A stretch of DNA of 16,126 nucleotides from Halococcaceae archaeon (GCA_007129135.1 SKWB01000264.1:1-16126), one strand, 5' to 3'. Positions 1-8,194 are shown, counted from the first letter of the stretch. Numbers and translations: made by a program. Notes: generated by a model not told the origin, from the sequence alone.

Positions 1-1263
1 ACCGAGGTCGTCGTCGCGGATCCGGTCGTCCATCCGCGACTCGACCTCCTCTCGCGCCCGCTCGATCGCCTCGTCGAGCAGGTCGTCGAGCTGGACACCG
101 GTCCCCCGCCGCGTGCTCATCTTCCCCTCCGGCAGGTTCACGTAGGAGTAGATCACGCTGTCCAGCCGGTCGGTGTCGTTGCCGAGCAGGTCGAGGGCGG
201 CCTCCAACTGGTCGGCCTGGAGCTTGTGGTCCTCGCCGAGGACGGTCACCGCCCGGTCGTAGGTCGCGAACTTCCACTCGTGGTGGGCGAGGTCACGGGT
301 GGTGTAGAGGCTAGTGTCGTCCGCCCGGAGGAAGACGAGCTTTTTCTCGATGTCGTAGGACTCGAGGTCGAGCTGCCAGGCGTCCTCTTCGTAGACCGCG
401 GCGTCGAGGACGCGCAGCCGCTCGAGCAGCTCGTCGACCGAGCCGTCGCGCATGAACCGCGTCTCCTTGACGAACTCGTCGAACTCGGCCGGGAGCCGCG
501 AGAGACACTCGCGCATCCCGCCGAGCACCTGATCGACGACCTCGCCGACCCGTTCGAACGCCTCCTCGTCGCCGGCTTCGAGCCCCCGCATGATCGCCTC
601 GATCTCGGCTTCGGCCTCGGCGACCGCCGCCTCGTCGGCCTCCTCCAGGTACCTGTTCCCGACGCGGTAGTACCGGACGAGGTCGTACTCGATGCGGTCG
701 CGGGCCGGTTCCTCCTCCAGATCCGACTCGTCGAACGTCTCGTACGCCCAGGTGAACACCGCCATCTGCCGGCCGGCGTCGTTGACGTAGTAGTGGGCCT
801 CGACGTCGTAGCCGGCGAACCCGAGGAGGCGGACGAGCGCGTCGCCGATGATCGGGTTTCGCGCCCGACCGACGTGGACCGGGCCGGTGGGGTTGGCGCT
901 CGTGTGCTCGACGACGACGCTCGTCTCGCGGTCGGGGAGTTCGCCGTAACGGTCGTCGCGGGCGGCCTCCAGCGTGTCGGCGTAGTAGGCGTCGCTCGCG
1001 GCGACGTTCACGTACGGTCCCTGCGTGGAGGGTTCGCCTATATACTCGTACTCGTCGGGGTCGATCCGGTCGGCGATCTCCCCCGCGATCTCCGGCGGGG
1101 CGCGGCCCAGGTGGGGCGCGAGCCGGAAGGCGACGCTCGAGGCGAGGACGGCGTCGACGTCCTCGGGCGGCTCTTCGATACCGAGGTCGTCGGTCGGACA
1201 GTCGAGGTCGGAGAGCGCGGACGTGAGCGCGTCCGCGACCTCCGTGCGCAGCGAGAGGAACAT
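1..1263 (-). CDS. argS: Arginyl-tRNA synthetase, 5' part (runs off left edge)
   Basis: Class I aminoacyl-tRNA synthetase that charges tRNA-Arg with arginine in the cytoplasm. The minus strand is open for 421 codons from the ATG at 1263 to the window edge, so the C-terminal part, including most of the DALR anticodon-binding domain, is missing. Visible features are an N-terminal additional domain (about residues 1-105), the ATP-binding HIGH-type motif in the context [18 protein letters not shown] (about 124-141), and the KMS-type loop EGKMSTRRG (about 379-387). HVGR and KMSTR are, as far as I recall, the usual forms in haloarchaeal ArgS rather than damage. The gene lies 46 nt behind the MaoC-type gene on the same strand but has its own TATA-like box, so it is probably transcribed separately as well. 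Identity is secure; only the 3' end is unseen. Confidence 0.95.
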   Translation of the reverse strand, partial: MFLSLRTEVADALTSALSDLDCPTDDLGIEEPPEDVDAVLASSVAFRLAPHLGRAPPEIAGEIADRIDPDEYEYIGEPSTQGPYVNVAASDAYYADTLEAARDDRYGELPDRETSVVVEHTSANPTGPVHVGRARNPIIGDALVRLLGFAGYDVEAHYYVNDAGRQMAVFTWAYETFDESDLEEEPARDRIEYDLVRYYRVGNRYLEEADEAAVAEAEAEIEAIMRGLEAGDEEAFERVGEVVDQVLGGMRECLSRLPAEFDEFVKETRFMRDGSVDELLERLRVLDAAVYEEDAWQLDLESYDIEKKLVFLRADDTSLYTTRDLAHHEWKFATYDRAVTVLGEDHKLQADQLEAALDLLGNDTDRLDSVIYSYVNLPEGKMSTRRGTGVQLDDLLDEAIERAREEVESRMDDRIRDDDLG

Positions 1264-1288
1264 TCCTGTGGCCCACAACTCCTCGGTA

Positions 1289-1295
1289 GCTAAAG
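1289..1295 (-). promoter_or_regulatory. TATA-like box for argS
   Basis: Reading the minus strand, CTTTAGC is centred about 29 nt before the argS ATG at 1263. This is the spacing expected of a haloarchaeal TATA box with a leaderless or nearly leaderless transcript. Inferred from position and composition only. Confidence 0.4.
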
Positions 1296-1309
1296 TCGGT
1301 TCCGAAGGC

Positions 1310-1930
1310 TCACGGCAGCTCGTCGACCAGCACGACGGCCTCGCCGTCGATCAGGACCGTGCCCTCCCCGTCGCCGACCTCGGTCGTGAGCCGATACCGG
1401 TGCCCGCCGAGGTCCTCGACGATCTCACAGCGGGCGGTGAGCCGCGAGCCGACCCGGGCGGGTGCCCTGAACGAGAGCTCCTCGGAGAGGTAGATCGTGA
1501 GCCCCGGAAGCCGCGCGAGTGCGGCGCTGATGAGCCCGGCGACGAGCGTCCCGTGGACGATCCTGCCGCCGAACCGCGTGCCAGCGGCGAACCCCTCGTC
1601 CAGGTGGAGTCGGTTGGTGTCGCCGCTCGCCTCGGCGAACGCGCGGACCTCCGCCTCGTCGATCCGTTTCGAGAACTCGACGAACTCGCCGACCCCGAGG
1701 TCGTCGTGGCTCTCGACCGACCGGACCGTCGTCCACTCGGGCGAGACGAACGCGAGTTCGGGGAGCGAGGAGTCGTGGCGGTCGCCCTCGCCAGCCGTGT
1801 CGAGGCCGAAGCCGGCGAGGATCGCCCTGTTGGCCTCAACGTAGCTGTTCAGCGCGTGGCGCGAGACCGCTCCCCAGCCGGGGACGCCGATCGTGGGCGG
1901 ACCGCCGTCGGGAGCCGACGGTGGGCTCAC
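1310..1930 (-). CDS. MaoC-like (R)-specific enoyl-CoA hydratase
   Basis: Predicted single hotdog-fold hydratase of the MaoC/PhaJ family, which hydrates trans-2-enoyl-CoA to (R)-3-hydroxyacyl-CoA. This can link fatty-acid breakdown to polyhydroxyalkanoate synthesis. The hydratase-2 signature is present: [12 protein letters not shown] around residues 101-112, with the likely catalytic pair D104 and H109, followed by [16 protein letters not shown] at 120-135. The first 70 or so residues form an extension ahead of the hotdog domain. The start is a GTG at 1930: no in-frame ATG exists between it and the upstream stop near 2001, and the protein contains no other methionine. No PHA synthase gene is in the window, so a role in PHA rather than general acyl-CoA metabolism is only a possibility. 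The family call is firm; the substrate is not known. Confidence 0.85.
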   Translation of the reverse strand: MSPPSAPDGGPPTIGVPGWGAVSRHALNSYVEANRAILAGFGLDTAGEGDRHDSSLPELAFVSPEWTTVRSVESHDDLGVGEFVEFSKRIDEAEVRAFAEASGDTNRLHLDEGFAAGTRFGGRIVHGTLVAGLISAALARLPGLTIYLSEELSFRAPARVGSRLTARCEIVEDLGGHRYRLTTEVGDGEGTVLIDGEAVVLVDELP

Positions 1931-2059
1931 CGTCAGTCGTCCTCCGTGGCAGGTGGGGTCGCCGAAGCCGAGCGCCGAGAGCGCAGTCGCATACCCCCTC
2001 TATGCTGTCGAGACACAAGTAGGTCGCCGATGCGAACGTCCCCGTTACCGGACCGGGCG

Positions 2060-2066
2060 CTTTTTG
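2060..2066 (+). promoter_or_regulatory. TATA-like box for twy1
   Basis: CTTTTTG is centred 27 nt before the ATG at 2090 in otherwise GC-rich DNA. This fits a leaderless haloarchaeal promoter and supports the chosen start. Confidence 0.45.
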
Positions 2067-2089
2067 CCGTTCGCCGCCGACGCCTCCCC

Positions 2090-3115
2090 ATGAGCGACGA
2101 AGGCGAATCACAGATTCGCTCGAATGCGGATCGCGGATCCGCAGACGCTGACGGCCCGAAACAGGTCACCTCCCCGGATTACCACAGCGTCAACCACACC
2201 GCGGCCCAGACCTGCGGCTGGACCGCGAACGCGCTGCGCGGCGAGGGCAAGTGTTACAAGAACATCTTTTATGGAATCGAGTCCCACCGCTGTATCCAGA
2301 TGACGCCCGTCGTCCGGTGTAACGAGCGCTGTGTCTTCTGCTGGCGCGACCACCGCGGCCACGCCTACGAGCTCGACGACGTGGAGTGGGACGACCCGGA
2401 GGCGGTCGTCGACGCCTCGCTCGAACTGCAGAAGAGACTGCTCTCCGGCTTCGGCGGCAACGACGAGGTCCCTCGTGACACCTTCGAGGAGGCGATGGAG
2501 CCCCGTCACGTCGCGATCAGCCTCGACGGGGAGCCGACGCTCTACCCCTACCTCCCCGAACTGATCGACGCCTTCCACGACCGCGACATCACCACCTTCC
2601 TCGTGAGCAACGGGACCGATCCCGACCTGCTCGAGCGGTGTGACCCGACCCAGCTCTACGTGAGCGTCGACGCGCCCGACCGGGCGACGTTCGACCGGGT
2701 GGTGCGCGCGCTGGAGGACGACGCCTGGGAGCGACTGATCGACACCATGGACGTCCTCGCGGGGAAGGACGAGACGAGGACCGTCCTGCGGACGACGCTC
2801 GTGAAGGGAGAGAACATGGCCGACCCCGACTGGTACGCCGCCCTCTACGACCGTGCGAACCCCGACTTCGTCGAGCTGAAGGCGTACATGCACATCGGGC
2901 ACTCCCGTGGCAGGCTCGACCGGACCGCGATGCCGAGCCACGACGAGGTGATGGCGTTCACGGAGGAGGTCGCGGAGTACATGCCCGAGCACTCGGAGCT
3001 GAAGGGCGTCCCCGCCTCGCGGGTCGCGCTGCTCTCGCGAGAGCGCGATACGTGGGTGCCGAAGCTGAAGAAGGAGAGCGCGTTCTGGGCGCGCGATCCG
3101 GTCGTCGCCGAGTGA
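2090..3115 (+). CDS. twy1: tRNA 4-demethylwyosine synthase (TYW1/Taw1), radical SAM
   Basis: Radical-SAM enzyme that condenses N1-methylguanosine-37 of tRNA-Phe with pyruvate-derived carbons to make the tricyclic 4-demethylwyosine. The SAM-cluster motif CNERCVFC gives C77, C81 and C84. A second set of cysteines, C42, C55 and C68, has the 13-residue spacing of the extra [4Fe-4S] cluster ligands in archaeal TYW1. SLDGEPTLYPYLPELI (about 144-159) and the C-terminal LKAYMHIGHSRGRL are also family-typical. Length is 341 aa, with no flavodoxin domain, as expected for the archaeal form. The ATG at 2090 is chosen because a TATA-like element lies 27 nt upstream; the reading frame stays open further upstream, but that part is antisense to the MaoC gene. 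The gene stands alone, with 123 nt before ribK. Confidence 0.94.
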   Translation: MSDEGESQIRSNADRGSADADGPKQVTSPDYHSVNHTAAQTCGWTANALRGEGKCYKNIFYGIESHRCIQMTPVVRCNERCVFCWRDHRGHAYELDDVEWDDPEAVVDASLELQKRLLSGFGGNDEVPRDTFEEAMEPRHVAISLDGEPTLYPYLPELIDAFHDRDITTFLVSNGTDPDLLERCDPTQLYVSVDAPDRATFDRVVRALEDDAWERLIDTMDVLAGKDETRTVLRTTLVKGENMADPDWYAALYDRANPDFVELKAYMHIGHSRGRLDRTAMPSHDEVMAFTEEVAEYMPEHSELKGVPASRVALLSRERDTWVPKLKKESAFWARDPVVAE

Positions 3116-3192
3116 ACCGACGGCGCTTTGACCGGCGGCCCGGTAGGTGAAGACGAGACGGCCCCCAACACCCATCACGTTTTCGTTATGCG

Positions 3193-3206
3193 TACCGTAT
3201 TCGGTA
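3193..3206. promoter_or_regulatory. Palindrome upstream of ribK, candidate RbkR operator
   Basis: TACCG-TATT-CGGTA is a perfect 5-bp inverted repeat with a 4-nt spacer, directly upstream of the ribK TATA-like box (3208-3214). An imperfect direct repeat overlaps it: GTTATGCGTA at 3185 and GGTATGCTTA at 3203 (8 of 10 identical). Because the ribK product has its own winged-helix domain, autoregulation is a natural hypothesis. I cannot check it against the published halobacterial motif. Confidence 0.45.
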
Positions 3207-3207
3207 T

Positions 3208-3214
3208 GCTTATC
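3208..3214 (+). promoter_or_regulatory. TATA-like box for ribK-ribB
   Basis: GCTTATC is centred about 28 nt before the ATG at 3239. The spacing predicts a leaderless transcript and decides the start against the longer open frame that begins at 3128. Confidence 0.5.
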
Positions 3215-3238
3215 AGCCGTGGGATGCAACCGTCGTGT

Positions 3239-3940
3239 ATGTCGAAGACGGCGGTCACGGCGGTCGGGGCCGACGAACTGGCGACGCTGCGACTCCTGGG
3301 GCTCGACGGCGGTCTCGACGGCGAGGTGAAGGTCTCCTGTTCGAACCTCGCGTCGAGGCTCGACGCCTCGAACCAGACGGCCTCGCGCCGGCTTCAGGGG
3401 CTCGACGACGCCGGACTGATCGAGCGCGAGACGGTCGCCGACGGCCAGTGGGTCTCCGTCACGACCACGGGTGAACGGGCGCTCCGGCGCGAGTACGAGT
3501 CCTACCGGACGCTCTTCGAGGGCCGATCGAGCGTCGATCTCCAGGGAGCGGTCACCGGCGGGATGGGTGAGGGGAAACACTACATCTCGCTTCCGGGGTA
3601 TATGAGCCAGTTCGAGGAGCGGCTGGGCTACGCGCCGTTTCCGGGGACGCTGAACGTCGAACTCGGTCCGGAGAGCGTCCGCAGGCGGGGCGCGATGGAG
3701 TCGTTCGAGCCGGTCCACATCGACGGTTGGGAGGACGAGGACCGGACCTACGGCCCCTGTATCTGCTATCCCGCACGGGTCGAGAGGGGTGGCGAGCGCT
3801 ACGACGGTGCACACGTCATCGCCCCCGAACGGACCCACCACGACGAGGACCAGCTGGAGCTGATCGCCCCGGAGAAACTCCGTGAAAAGCTCGGACTCGA
3901 CGACGGCGACCGGGTGACGGTCCACGTGGAGGAGGCATGA
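3239..3940 (+). CDS. ribK: CTP-dependent riboflavin kinase with N-terminal winged helix (RbkR type)
   Basis: Makes FMN from riboflavin using CTP, the archaeal route. Residues about 10-90 form a winged-helix DNA-binding domain ([20 protein letters not shown] is the likely recognition region). Residues about 97-231 are the RibK domain, with the [15 protein letters not shown] signature (107-121) and FPGTLNVEL (134-142). Such two-domain proteins have been described as RbkR, a combined riboflavin kinase and transcriptional regulator of riboflavin genes. The start at 3239 is preferred over an upstream in-frame ATG at 3128 because a TATA-like box lies 28 nt before it and the upstream extension has no domain content. 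It overlaps ribB by ATGA, so the two are co-transcribed and probably translationally coupled. Confidence 0.93.
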   Translation: MSKTAVTAVGADELATLRLLGLDGGLDGEVKVSCSNLASRLDASNQTASRRLQGLDDAGLIERETVADGQWVSVTTTGERALRREYESYRTLFEGRSSVDLQGAVTGGMGEGKHYISLPGYMSQFEERLGYAPFPGTLNVELGPESVRRRGAMESFEPVHIDGWEDEDRTYGPCICYPARVERGGERYDGAHVIAPERTHHDEDQLELIAPEKLREKLGLDDGDRVTVHVEEA

Positions 3941-4647
3941 CCCAGCACACCGCGGCCGACACGGGAGCGGACGGAGGAGGAACGCGCGGCGAGGGTCTCG
4001 ACACGACGCCGGTCGGCCGGGCGGTCGACGCCTTCCGCTCGGGCTCTCCGGTCCTCGTCCACGACGCCGAGGACAGGGAGGGCGAGACGGACCTGATCTA
4101 TCCGGCGGGCGCGGTGGGTCCGGACGCCGTCGCCCGGATGCGAAACGACGCGGGCGGGCTGGTCTGTGTCGCGCTCTCGGCACCCGTCTGTGAGGCGCTC
4201 GATCTCCCGTTCGTCCAGGAGGAGATCGACCACCCGACGGCGAACGACCACGACCTGGCCTACGACGACCGCTCGTCGTTCTCGCTGACGGTGAACCACC
4301 GCGAGACCAGGACCGGCATCACCGACGTCGATCGCTCGAGGACGATCCGCGCGCTCTCACGGGCGGCGAGCGAGCCGGATCCCGAGCTGTTCGCCCGTGC
4401 GTTCCGCGCGCCGGGACACGTCCACCTGCTGCGGGCGGCCGACGGCCTGCTCGCCGAGCGCGAGGGTCACACCGAGTTCGGGATCGCGCTCGCCGAGGCC
4501 GCGGGGCTCCCACCCGCGGTCGTCGTCTGCGAGATGCTCGACGACGAGACCGGCGTCGCGCTCTCGCCGGCCGACGCCCGGGCGTACGCACAGCGCTACG
4601 ACCTGCCCTACGTGGAGGGGAGCGAGGTCGTCGCACGGCTGGGGTGA
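3937..4647 (+). CDS. ribB: 3,4-dihydroxy-2-butanone-4-phosphate synthase
   Basis: Converts ribulose 5-phosphate to 3,4-dihydroxy-2-butanone 4-phosphate and formate, supplying the four-carbon unit for riboflavin. Family motifs are present in order: [16 protein letters not shown] (43-58, acidic metal and substrate loop), [13 protein letters not shown] (125-137), [12 protein letters not shown] (156-167) and [18 protein letters not shown] (176-193, with the conserved histidine). Length is 236 aa; it is a stand-alone RibB with no fused GTP cyclohydrolase II. The first 20 or so residues are a low-complexity Gly/Thr/Asp tail. The start is set by the ATGA overlap with ribK. Together the two genes provide an early and the FMN-forming step of flavin synthesis, probably under the control of the ribK winged helix. 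Confidence 0.94.
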   Translation: MTQHTAADTGADGGGTRGEGLDTTPVGRAVDAFRSGSPVLVHDAEDREGETDLIYPAGAVGPDAVARMRNDAGGLVCVALSAPVCEALDLPFVQEEIDHPTANDHDLAYDDRSSFSLTVNHRETRTGITDVDRSRTIRALSRAASEPDPELFARAFRAPGHVHLLRAADGLLAEREGHTEFGIALAEAAGLPPAVVVCEMLDDETGVALSPADARAYAQRYDLPYVEGSEVVARLG

Positions 4648-4660
4648 CGAACCGCGTACA

Positions 4661-4668
4661 CTCATTAG
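4661..4668 (+). promoter_or_regulatory. Weak TATA-like element for ilvE
   Basis: CTCATTAG is the most AT-rich stretch in the 42-nt gap after ribB and lies about 25 nt before the ilvE ATG. Weak, but enough to suggest that ilvE need not rely on ribK-ribB transcription. Confidence 0.25.
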
Positions 4669-4689
4669 CACCGGTTACGATGGGCGGGT

Positions 4690-5619
4690 ATGGGCTTCGA
4701 CGAGATGGACGTCGACACGATCTGGATGGACGGGGAGTTCGTGGACTGGGACGACGCCCAGGTCCACGTACTCTCGCACGCGCTCCACTACGGCACCGGG
4801 ATCTTCGAGGGGATCCGGTGTTACGACACCCGCGAGGGGCCGGCGATCTTCCGGTGGAACAAACACGCAGAGCGCTTCTTCCGGTCGGGCCAGCCCTACG
4901 GCATGGAGATCCCGTTCAGCGAGGACGAACTCCGCGAGGCGACGGTCGAACTGATCCGCCGCCAGGACCTCCAGTCCTGTTACGTCCGCCCGCTCGCGTT
5001 CTACGGCTACGACAGCCTCGGCGTGAGCCCCGGCGACTGTCCGGTGCAGGTGATCGTCGCCGCCTGGCCGTGGGGGACCTACCTCGGCGAGGACGCGCTC
5101 GAGGAGGGCGTGAAGGTGAAGGTCTCCTCCTGGCGGAAGTACCACTCCAGCCAGATGCCGACGACGGCAAAGACGACGGGCACCTACGTCAACAGCCTCC
5201 TCGCGGGTCAGGAGGCCCGGAGCCACGGCTACGTCGAGGCGATCGTGCTGAACAAGGAGGGCCAGGTCGCGGAGGGCCCCGGCGAGAACCTCTTCCTGAT
5301 CCGCGACGGCGAGATCTACACCCCCGGGCTCTCCCAGAGCATCTTAGACGGCGTCACCCGCGACAGCGTCATCACGATCGCCCGGGACATGGGCTACACC
5401 GTCTACGACCAGGCGACGATCTCGCGCGGCGAACTCTACACCGCCGACGAGCTCTTCTTCACGGGGACGGCGGCCGAGATCACACCGATCCGGCAGGTCG
5501 ACAACGTCGAGATCGGCTCCGGCTCGAGGGGGCCGGTCACCGAGGAGATCCAGTCGACGTTCTTCGACGTCGTCGAGCGGCGAACCGACCAGTACAACGA
5601 CTGGTTCGTCTACGTCTGA
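4690..5619 (+). CDS. ilvE: Branched-chain amino acid aminotransferase
   Basis: Fold-type IV PLP enzyme that transfers amino groups between glutamate and the keto acids of leucine, isoleucine and valine. The N-terminal HALHYGTGIFEGIRCY (30-45) is typical, the PLP lysine is likely K161 in MPTTAKTTGTYVNS, and EGPGENLFLI plus LDGVTRDSV and FFTGTAAEITP are the conserved cofactor-binding stretches. The 309-aa length is normal. The start at 4690 fits the usual IlvE N-terminus (a short acidic lead-in before IWMDGEFVDWDDA); an ATG at 4680 is out of frame. D-amino-acid and aminodeoxychorismate-lyase relatives share the fold, but the N-terminal motif and length favour IlvE. It ends convergent with the transporter gene, 58 nt away. 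Confidence 0.92.
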   Translation: MGFDEMDVDTIWMDGEFVDWDDAQVHVLSHALHYGTGIFEGIRCYDTREGPAIFRWNKHAERFFRSGQPYGMEIPFSEDELREATVELIRRQDLQSCYVRPLAFYGYDSLGVSPGDCPVQVIVAAWPWGTYLGEDALEEGVKVKVSSWRKYHSSQMPTTAKTTGTYVNSLLAGQEARSHGYVEAIVLNKEGQVAEGPGENLFLIRDGEIYTPGLSQSILDGVTRDSVITIARDMGYTVYDQATISRGELYTADELFFTGTAAEITPIRQVDNVEIGSGSRGPVTEEIQSTFFDVVERRTDQYNDWFVYV

Positions 5620-5677
5620 TACGGACCGCTGTCAGTCCCCACCAGACGCCTACTCCCACCAGCAGCGGGGGTCTCGC

Positions 5678-7972
5678 TCACCCGAACAGCCGGTCGAGCA
5701 CGAGCCGTTTCACCAGCCCGCCCCGGTTACCCTCCCTGGTCTGGACCATCACCGCCGTGCAGTCGACCGCCTCGACCAGCCGGTCACCGGGGCGGCCGAG
5801 GAGCGCCCCCTCGACCCCGCCCCGCTCCGCACCGGTCACGAGCAGGTCGGCGTCGGCGGCGAAGCGGGCCATCCCCTCGATCCGGTCGTCGGTCTCGATG
5901 AGCCGCGGGGTGACCGGCACCGTGCAGATCGACGCGAGGGCGTCGTGGTACTCCCGGATCGTGGCCTTCCGGGACTCGGGCGAGTCGGTGGGAACCGCCT
6001 GCATGAGCGTGATCCCCGCCTCCGCCTCCTCCGCGATGGCGTCGGCGATCAGCAGTTTCAGCGGGTCGAACGCGCCACGGCCCGCCGCGACGACCACCTC
6101 GTCGATGCCGTCGAGGTCCCTGGACTCGACGAGGACAACGTCGCAGGGGGCGTTCGCCAGGATCCAGGAGAGGTCACCGCCGAACAGCCGTTCGTACGGC
6201 TCGGCACGGCTCCGTTCGAGGACGATCAGGTCCGCTCCCTCGTAGGCCGCGTACTCGACGATCGCCTCCCGCACGTCCTCGGTCGCGACCTCGCGGTAGT
6301 CGATCAGGGCGTTCCGGGCGAGCGGAGCCCCGTCGGTCGCGACCTCCTCGACGGGGAACCACGGCGGCGCCTCCCCCTCCTCGAAGTCGAGCCAGTCGGG
6401 GACGTCCGCCGTCCGGACCCGTGGACCGCTCGCGGTGAACACCCGGTGGGGCACCTCGTCGAACCGGGCGACGGTGACGTGCTCGCGGCGGAGCCTCGAG
6501 AGGTCCGTGGCGACCCGGACCATGTCCCGACGAGCGCCCTCGGTCGTTCGGTCGGTGATCGCCACCAGCACCTCGTAGGTCCCGTCACCCTCGAACAGCT
6601 CGCGGGTGCGCTCGACGGCCTCCTGGCCGAGGTTCCGGCGGACGCCGGTCTGTGCGGCGCCCTCGCGCTCGACGCGCGGCCGGGCGTAGAGCAGGTACCA
6701 GACGAGCGAGAGGAGGACGATCCCCATCGCGCCGGCGAACGGCACCAGCCCCATCTGGGTGAGCACGACCAGCCCGCTCACGATGCCGAACAGCTGGGTC
6801 CAGGGGTAGAGGGGCGCGGTGAACTCCGGCTGGTACTCCTCGATCGCCCCCTCGCGGAAGCCGATCAGCGCGACGTTGAGCAGGACGAAGACGAGGATCT
6901 GGAAGGCGCTGCCGAAGCGGGCGACCTGCTCGACCGGCAGGAACGTCACGATGAGGATCACGATCCCGCCGGTGAGCGCGATGGCGTTGACGGGGGTCGA
7001 AAACCGCTCGCTGACGCGTTCGAGCGCGGGCGGAACCAGCCCGTCGCGGGCCATCGCGAGCGGGAAGCGCGAGGCGGCGAGTATGCCGGCGTTCGCGGTC
7101 GAGGCGAGCGCGAGCAGCGCCGCGAGGACGATCACGACCACGCCGACCTGGCCGAAGACGGCGTCGGCGGCCGCCGCGATCGGCGCGGGGTCGCCCGGTT
7201 CACCCGGTTCGGGGACGAAGCCCGCACCGGGGGTGAGGTCGACGACGCCGATGGCGACGTAGACGATGCCGACGTAGAGGGCAGTGGTGAAGAGCAGCGA
7301 GCCGACCATCGCGAGCGGGAGGTTCCGCCCCGGGTTCTTCACCTCCTCCGCGACCGCGGTCACCTTCGTGACGCCGGCGTAGGAGACGAACACCGCGCCG
7401 ATCGCCGCGAGTATCCCGCCGGAGGTGGGGTCGAAGCTCCCCGCGGTCTGGCCGGGGTCGACGCTTCCCACCCCGCCGAGGACGAAGTACGCCATCGCGA
7501 CGAGCATCACCCCAACGATGACGAACTGCACGGTACCGGAGCCCTTCGCGCTCACGGCGTTCACCAGGGTAAAGAAGAGCGCGAGGACGACCGCGAACGC
7601 GACGATGTACTCCGCGAGCACGGGCGCGAGGATCACGAGGTAGGGGACGCCACCGACGAGCGCGAGCGAGCCCTTGAGCGAGAGCATCAGCCAGGTGCCG
7701 ATGCCTGCGATCGTTCCCAGAAGCGGGCCCATCCCGCGTTCGACGTAGATGTACGCCCCGCCGTCCTCCGGCATCGCGGTCGCCATCTCGGCGGCGCTCA
7801 CCGCCGCCGGCAACACGAGCAGTCCGGCGATGCCGAAGGCGAGCACCGCCGCCGGTCCGGCGTCGGCGTACGCGATAGCGGGGAGGATGAAGATGCCCGA
7901 ACCGACCATCGCGCCGATCGCCAGCGCCGTCGTCGAGAGGAGTCCCAGGTCGCGTTTGAGTCCGCTTGCCAC
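5678..7972 (-). CDS. APC-family amino acid permease fused to two universal-stress (USP) domains
   Basis: Membrane transporter of the amino acid-polyamine-organocation superfamily. The APC entry motif GAMVGSGIFILP (20-31) opens a hydrophobic half of about 12 segments to residue 430. Two cytoplasmic USP-like domains follow, about 463-617 and 622-747, each ending in the usual DVVLVE or TAVMVQ strand. The G-x2-G-x9-G(S/T) nucleotide loop of ATP-binding USPs looks incomplete in both, so they may sense something other than ATP or act structurally. The substrate cannot be told from sequence. The start is the GTG at 7972: an in-frame TAG lies 9 nt upstream, so no earlier start is possible. The upstream region holds an 18-bp palindrome. 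Permease-USP fusions are common in haloarchaea; here the gene is divergent from hop. Confidence 0.88.
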   Translation of the reverse strand: MASGLKRDLGLLSTTALAIGAMVGSGIFILPAIAYADAGPAAVLAFGIAGLLVLPAAVSAAEMATAMPEDGGAYIYVERGMGPLLGTIAGIGTWLMLSLKGSLALVGGVPYLVILAPVLAEYIVAFAVVLALFFTLVNAVSAKGSGTVQFVIVGVMLVAMAYFVLGGVGSVDPGQTAGSFDPTSGGILAAIGAVFVSYAGVTKVTAVAEEVKNPGRNLPLAMVGSLLFTTALYVGIVYVAIGVVDLTPGAGFVPEPGEPGDPAPIAAAADAVFGQVGVVVIVLAALLALASTANAGILAASRFPLAMARDGLVPPALERVSERFSTPVNAIALTGGIVILIVTFLPVEQVARFGSAFQILVFVLLNVALIGFREGAIEEYQPEFTAPLYPWTQLFGIVSGLVVLTQMGLVPFAGAMGIVLLSLVWYLLYARPRVEREGAAQTGVRRNLGQEAVERTRELFEGDGTYEVLVAITDRTTEGARRDMVRVATDLSRLRREHVTVARFDEVPHRVFTASGPRVRTADVPDWLDFEEGEAPPWFPVEEVATDGAPLARNALIDYREVATEDVREAIVEYAAYEGADLIVLERSRAEPYERLFGGDLSWILANAPCDVVLVESRDLDGIDEVVVAAGRGAFDPLKLLIADAIAEEAEAGITLMQAVPTDSPESRKATIREYHDALASICTVPVTPRLIETDDRIEGMARFAADADLLVTGAERGGVEGALLGRPGDRLVEAVDCTAVMVQTREGNRGGLVKRLVLDRLFG

Positions 7973-8001
7973 TGAGGTCTAGTAGGATCGTCCCTGTAAG
8001 A

Positions 8002-8019
8002 CCCTGTTACCGAACAGGG
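8002..8019. promoter_or_regulatory. 18-bp palindrome upstream of the APC-USP permease
   Basis: CCCTGTT-ACCG-AACAGGG, perfect 7-bp arms with a 4-nt spacer, 30-47 nt upstream of the GTG start at 7972 on the minus strand. A further half-site, TCCCTGT, lies at 7991-7997. The position just upstream of the expected TATA region fits a regulator binding site for the permease. The arms are too AT-poor and the site is on the wrong side of the gene for a terminator of the permease. Confidence 0.45.
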
Positions 8020-8046
8020 AAGGGTCGATCCGGATCGAGTGGTTGT

Positions 8047-8114
8047 AGATTATGTTTTCAATATATTGATGTTTGTTCTATTTTTGTTCAAGTTTTGTTT
8101 TTCTCTTTGATAAT
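8047..8114. other. AT-rich phased T-tract region between permease and hop
   Basis: This 68-nt stretch is only about one-fifth G+C, against about two-thirds around it. It contains TTTGTTC at 8072, TTTGTTC at 8083 and TTTGTTT at 8094, a repeat every 11 bp. Phased T-tracts can bend DNA. It lies in the 252-nt divergent region between the permease and hop. An open frame crossing it (7966-8208) has no coding character. Confidence 0.6.
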
Positions 8115-8165
8115 AGAGCGCCATCGACGAGATGAACGGATTCGAGCGCTCGTCGGGGAGATCGG

Positions 8166-8180
8166 ACCTAACTGGTATGG
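8166..8180 (+). promoter_or_regulatory. UAS-like site for Bat upstream of hop
   Basis: ACCTAACTGGTATGG. As I recall it, the Halobacterium bop-regulon UAS consensus is ACC-cnact-AGTTnGG; this site matches ACC, ACT, the GT and the closing GG. It ends about 7 nt before the TATA-like element, the arrangement of bop-type promoters. It shares CCTAACT with the site before crtY, and a bat gene is in the same cluster. Confidence 0.5.
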
Positions 8181-8186
8181 AACCTG

Positions 8187-8194
8187 CTTGATTC
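8187..8194 (+). promoter_or_regulatory. TATA-like element for hop
   Basis: CTTGATTC lies just after the UAS-like site and predicts a transcription start near 8217-8220, giving a leader of only a few nucleotides before the ATG at 8225. Weak on its own; supported by the neighbouring UAS-like site. Confidence 0.35.

Noticed and set aside
226..1293. Long plus-strand open frame of about 355 codons over argS
   Set aside because: It is antisense to the argS reading frame, which has clear HVGR and KMSTR motifs. The plus-strand product has no recognisable domain and exists because high-GC codons rarely give stops on the opposite strand.
3128..3238. Extended N-terminus of RibK starting at ATG 3128
   Set aside because: The extra 37 residues contain the palindrome and TATA-like box of the gene and have no domain; the ATG at 3239 has the right promoter spacing.
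2108..4183. Minus-strand open frame of 691 codons across twy1, ribK and ribB
   Set aside because: It is the mirror of three well-supported genes, is Arg-rich and lacks any domain. A shadow of GC-biased codons.
4653..4676. AACCG ... CGGTT inverted repeat before ilvE
   Set aside because: Five-base arms with a long spacer are expected by chance in GC-rich DNA, and no second copy was seen.
5945..7975. Plus-strand open frame of 676 codons opposite the permease
   Set aside because: Composition is rich in Arg, Asp, Glu and His without hydrophobic core or motif; the minus strand encodes a clear APC transporter with USP domains.
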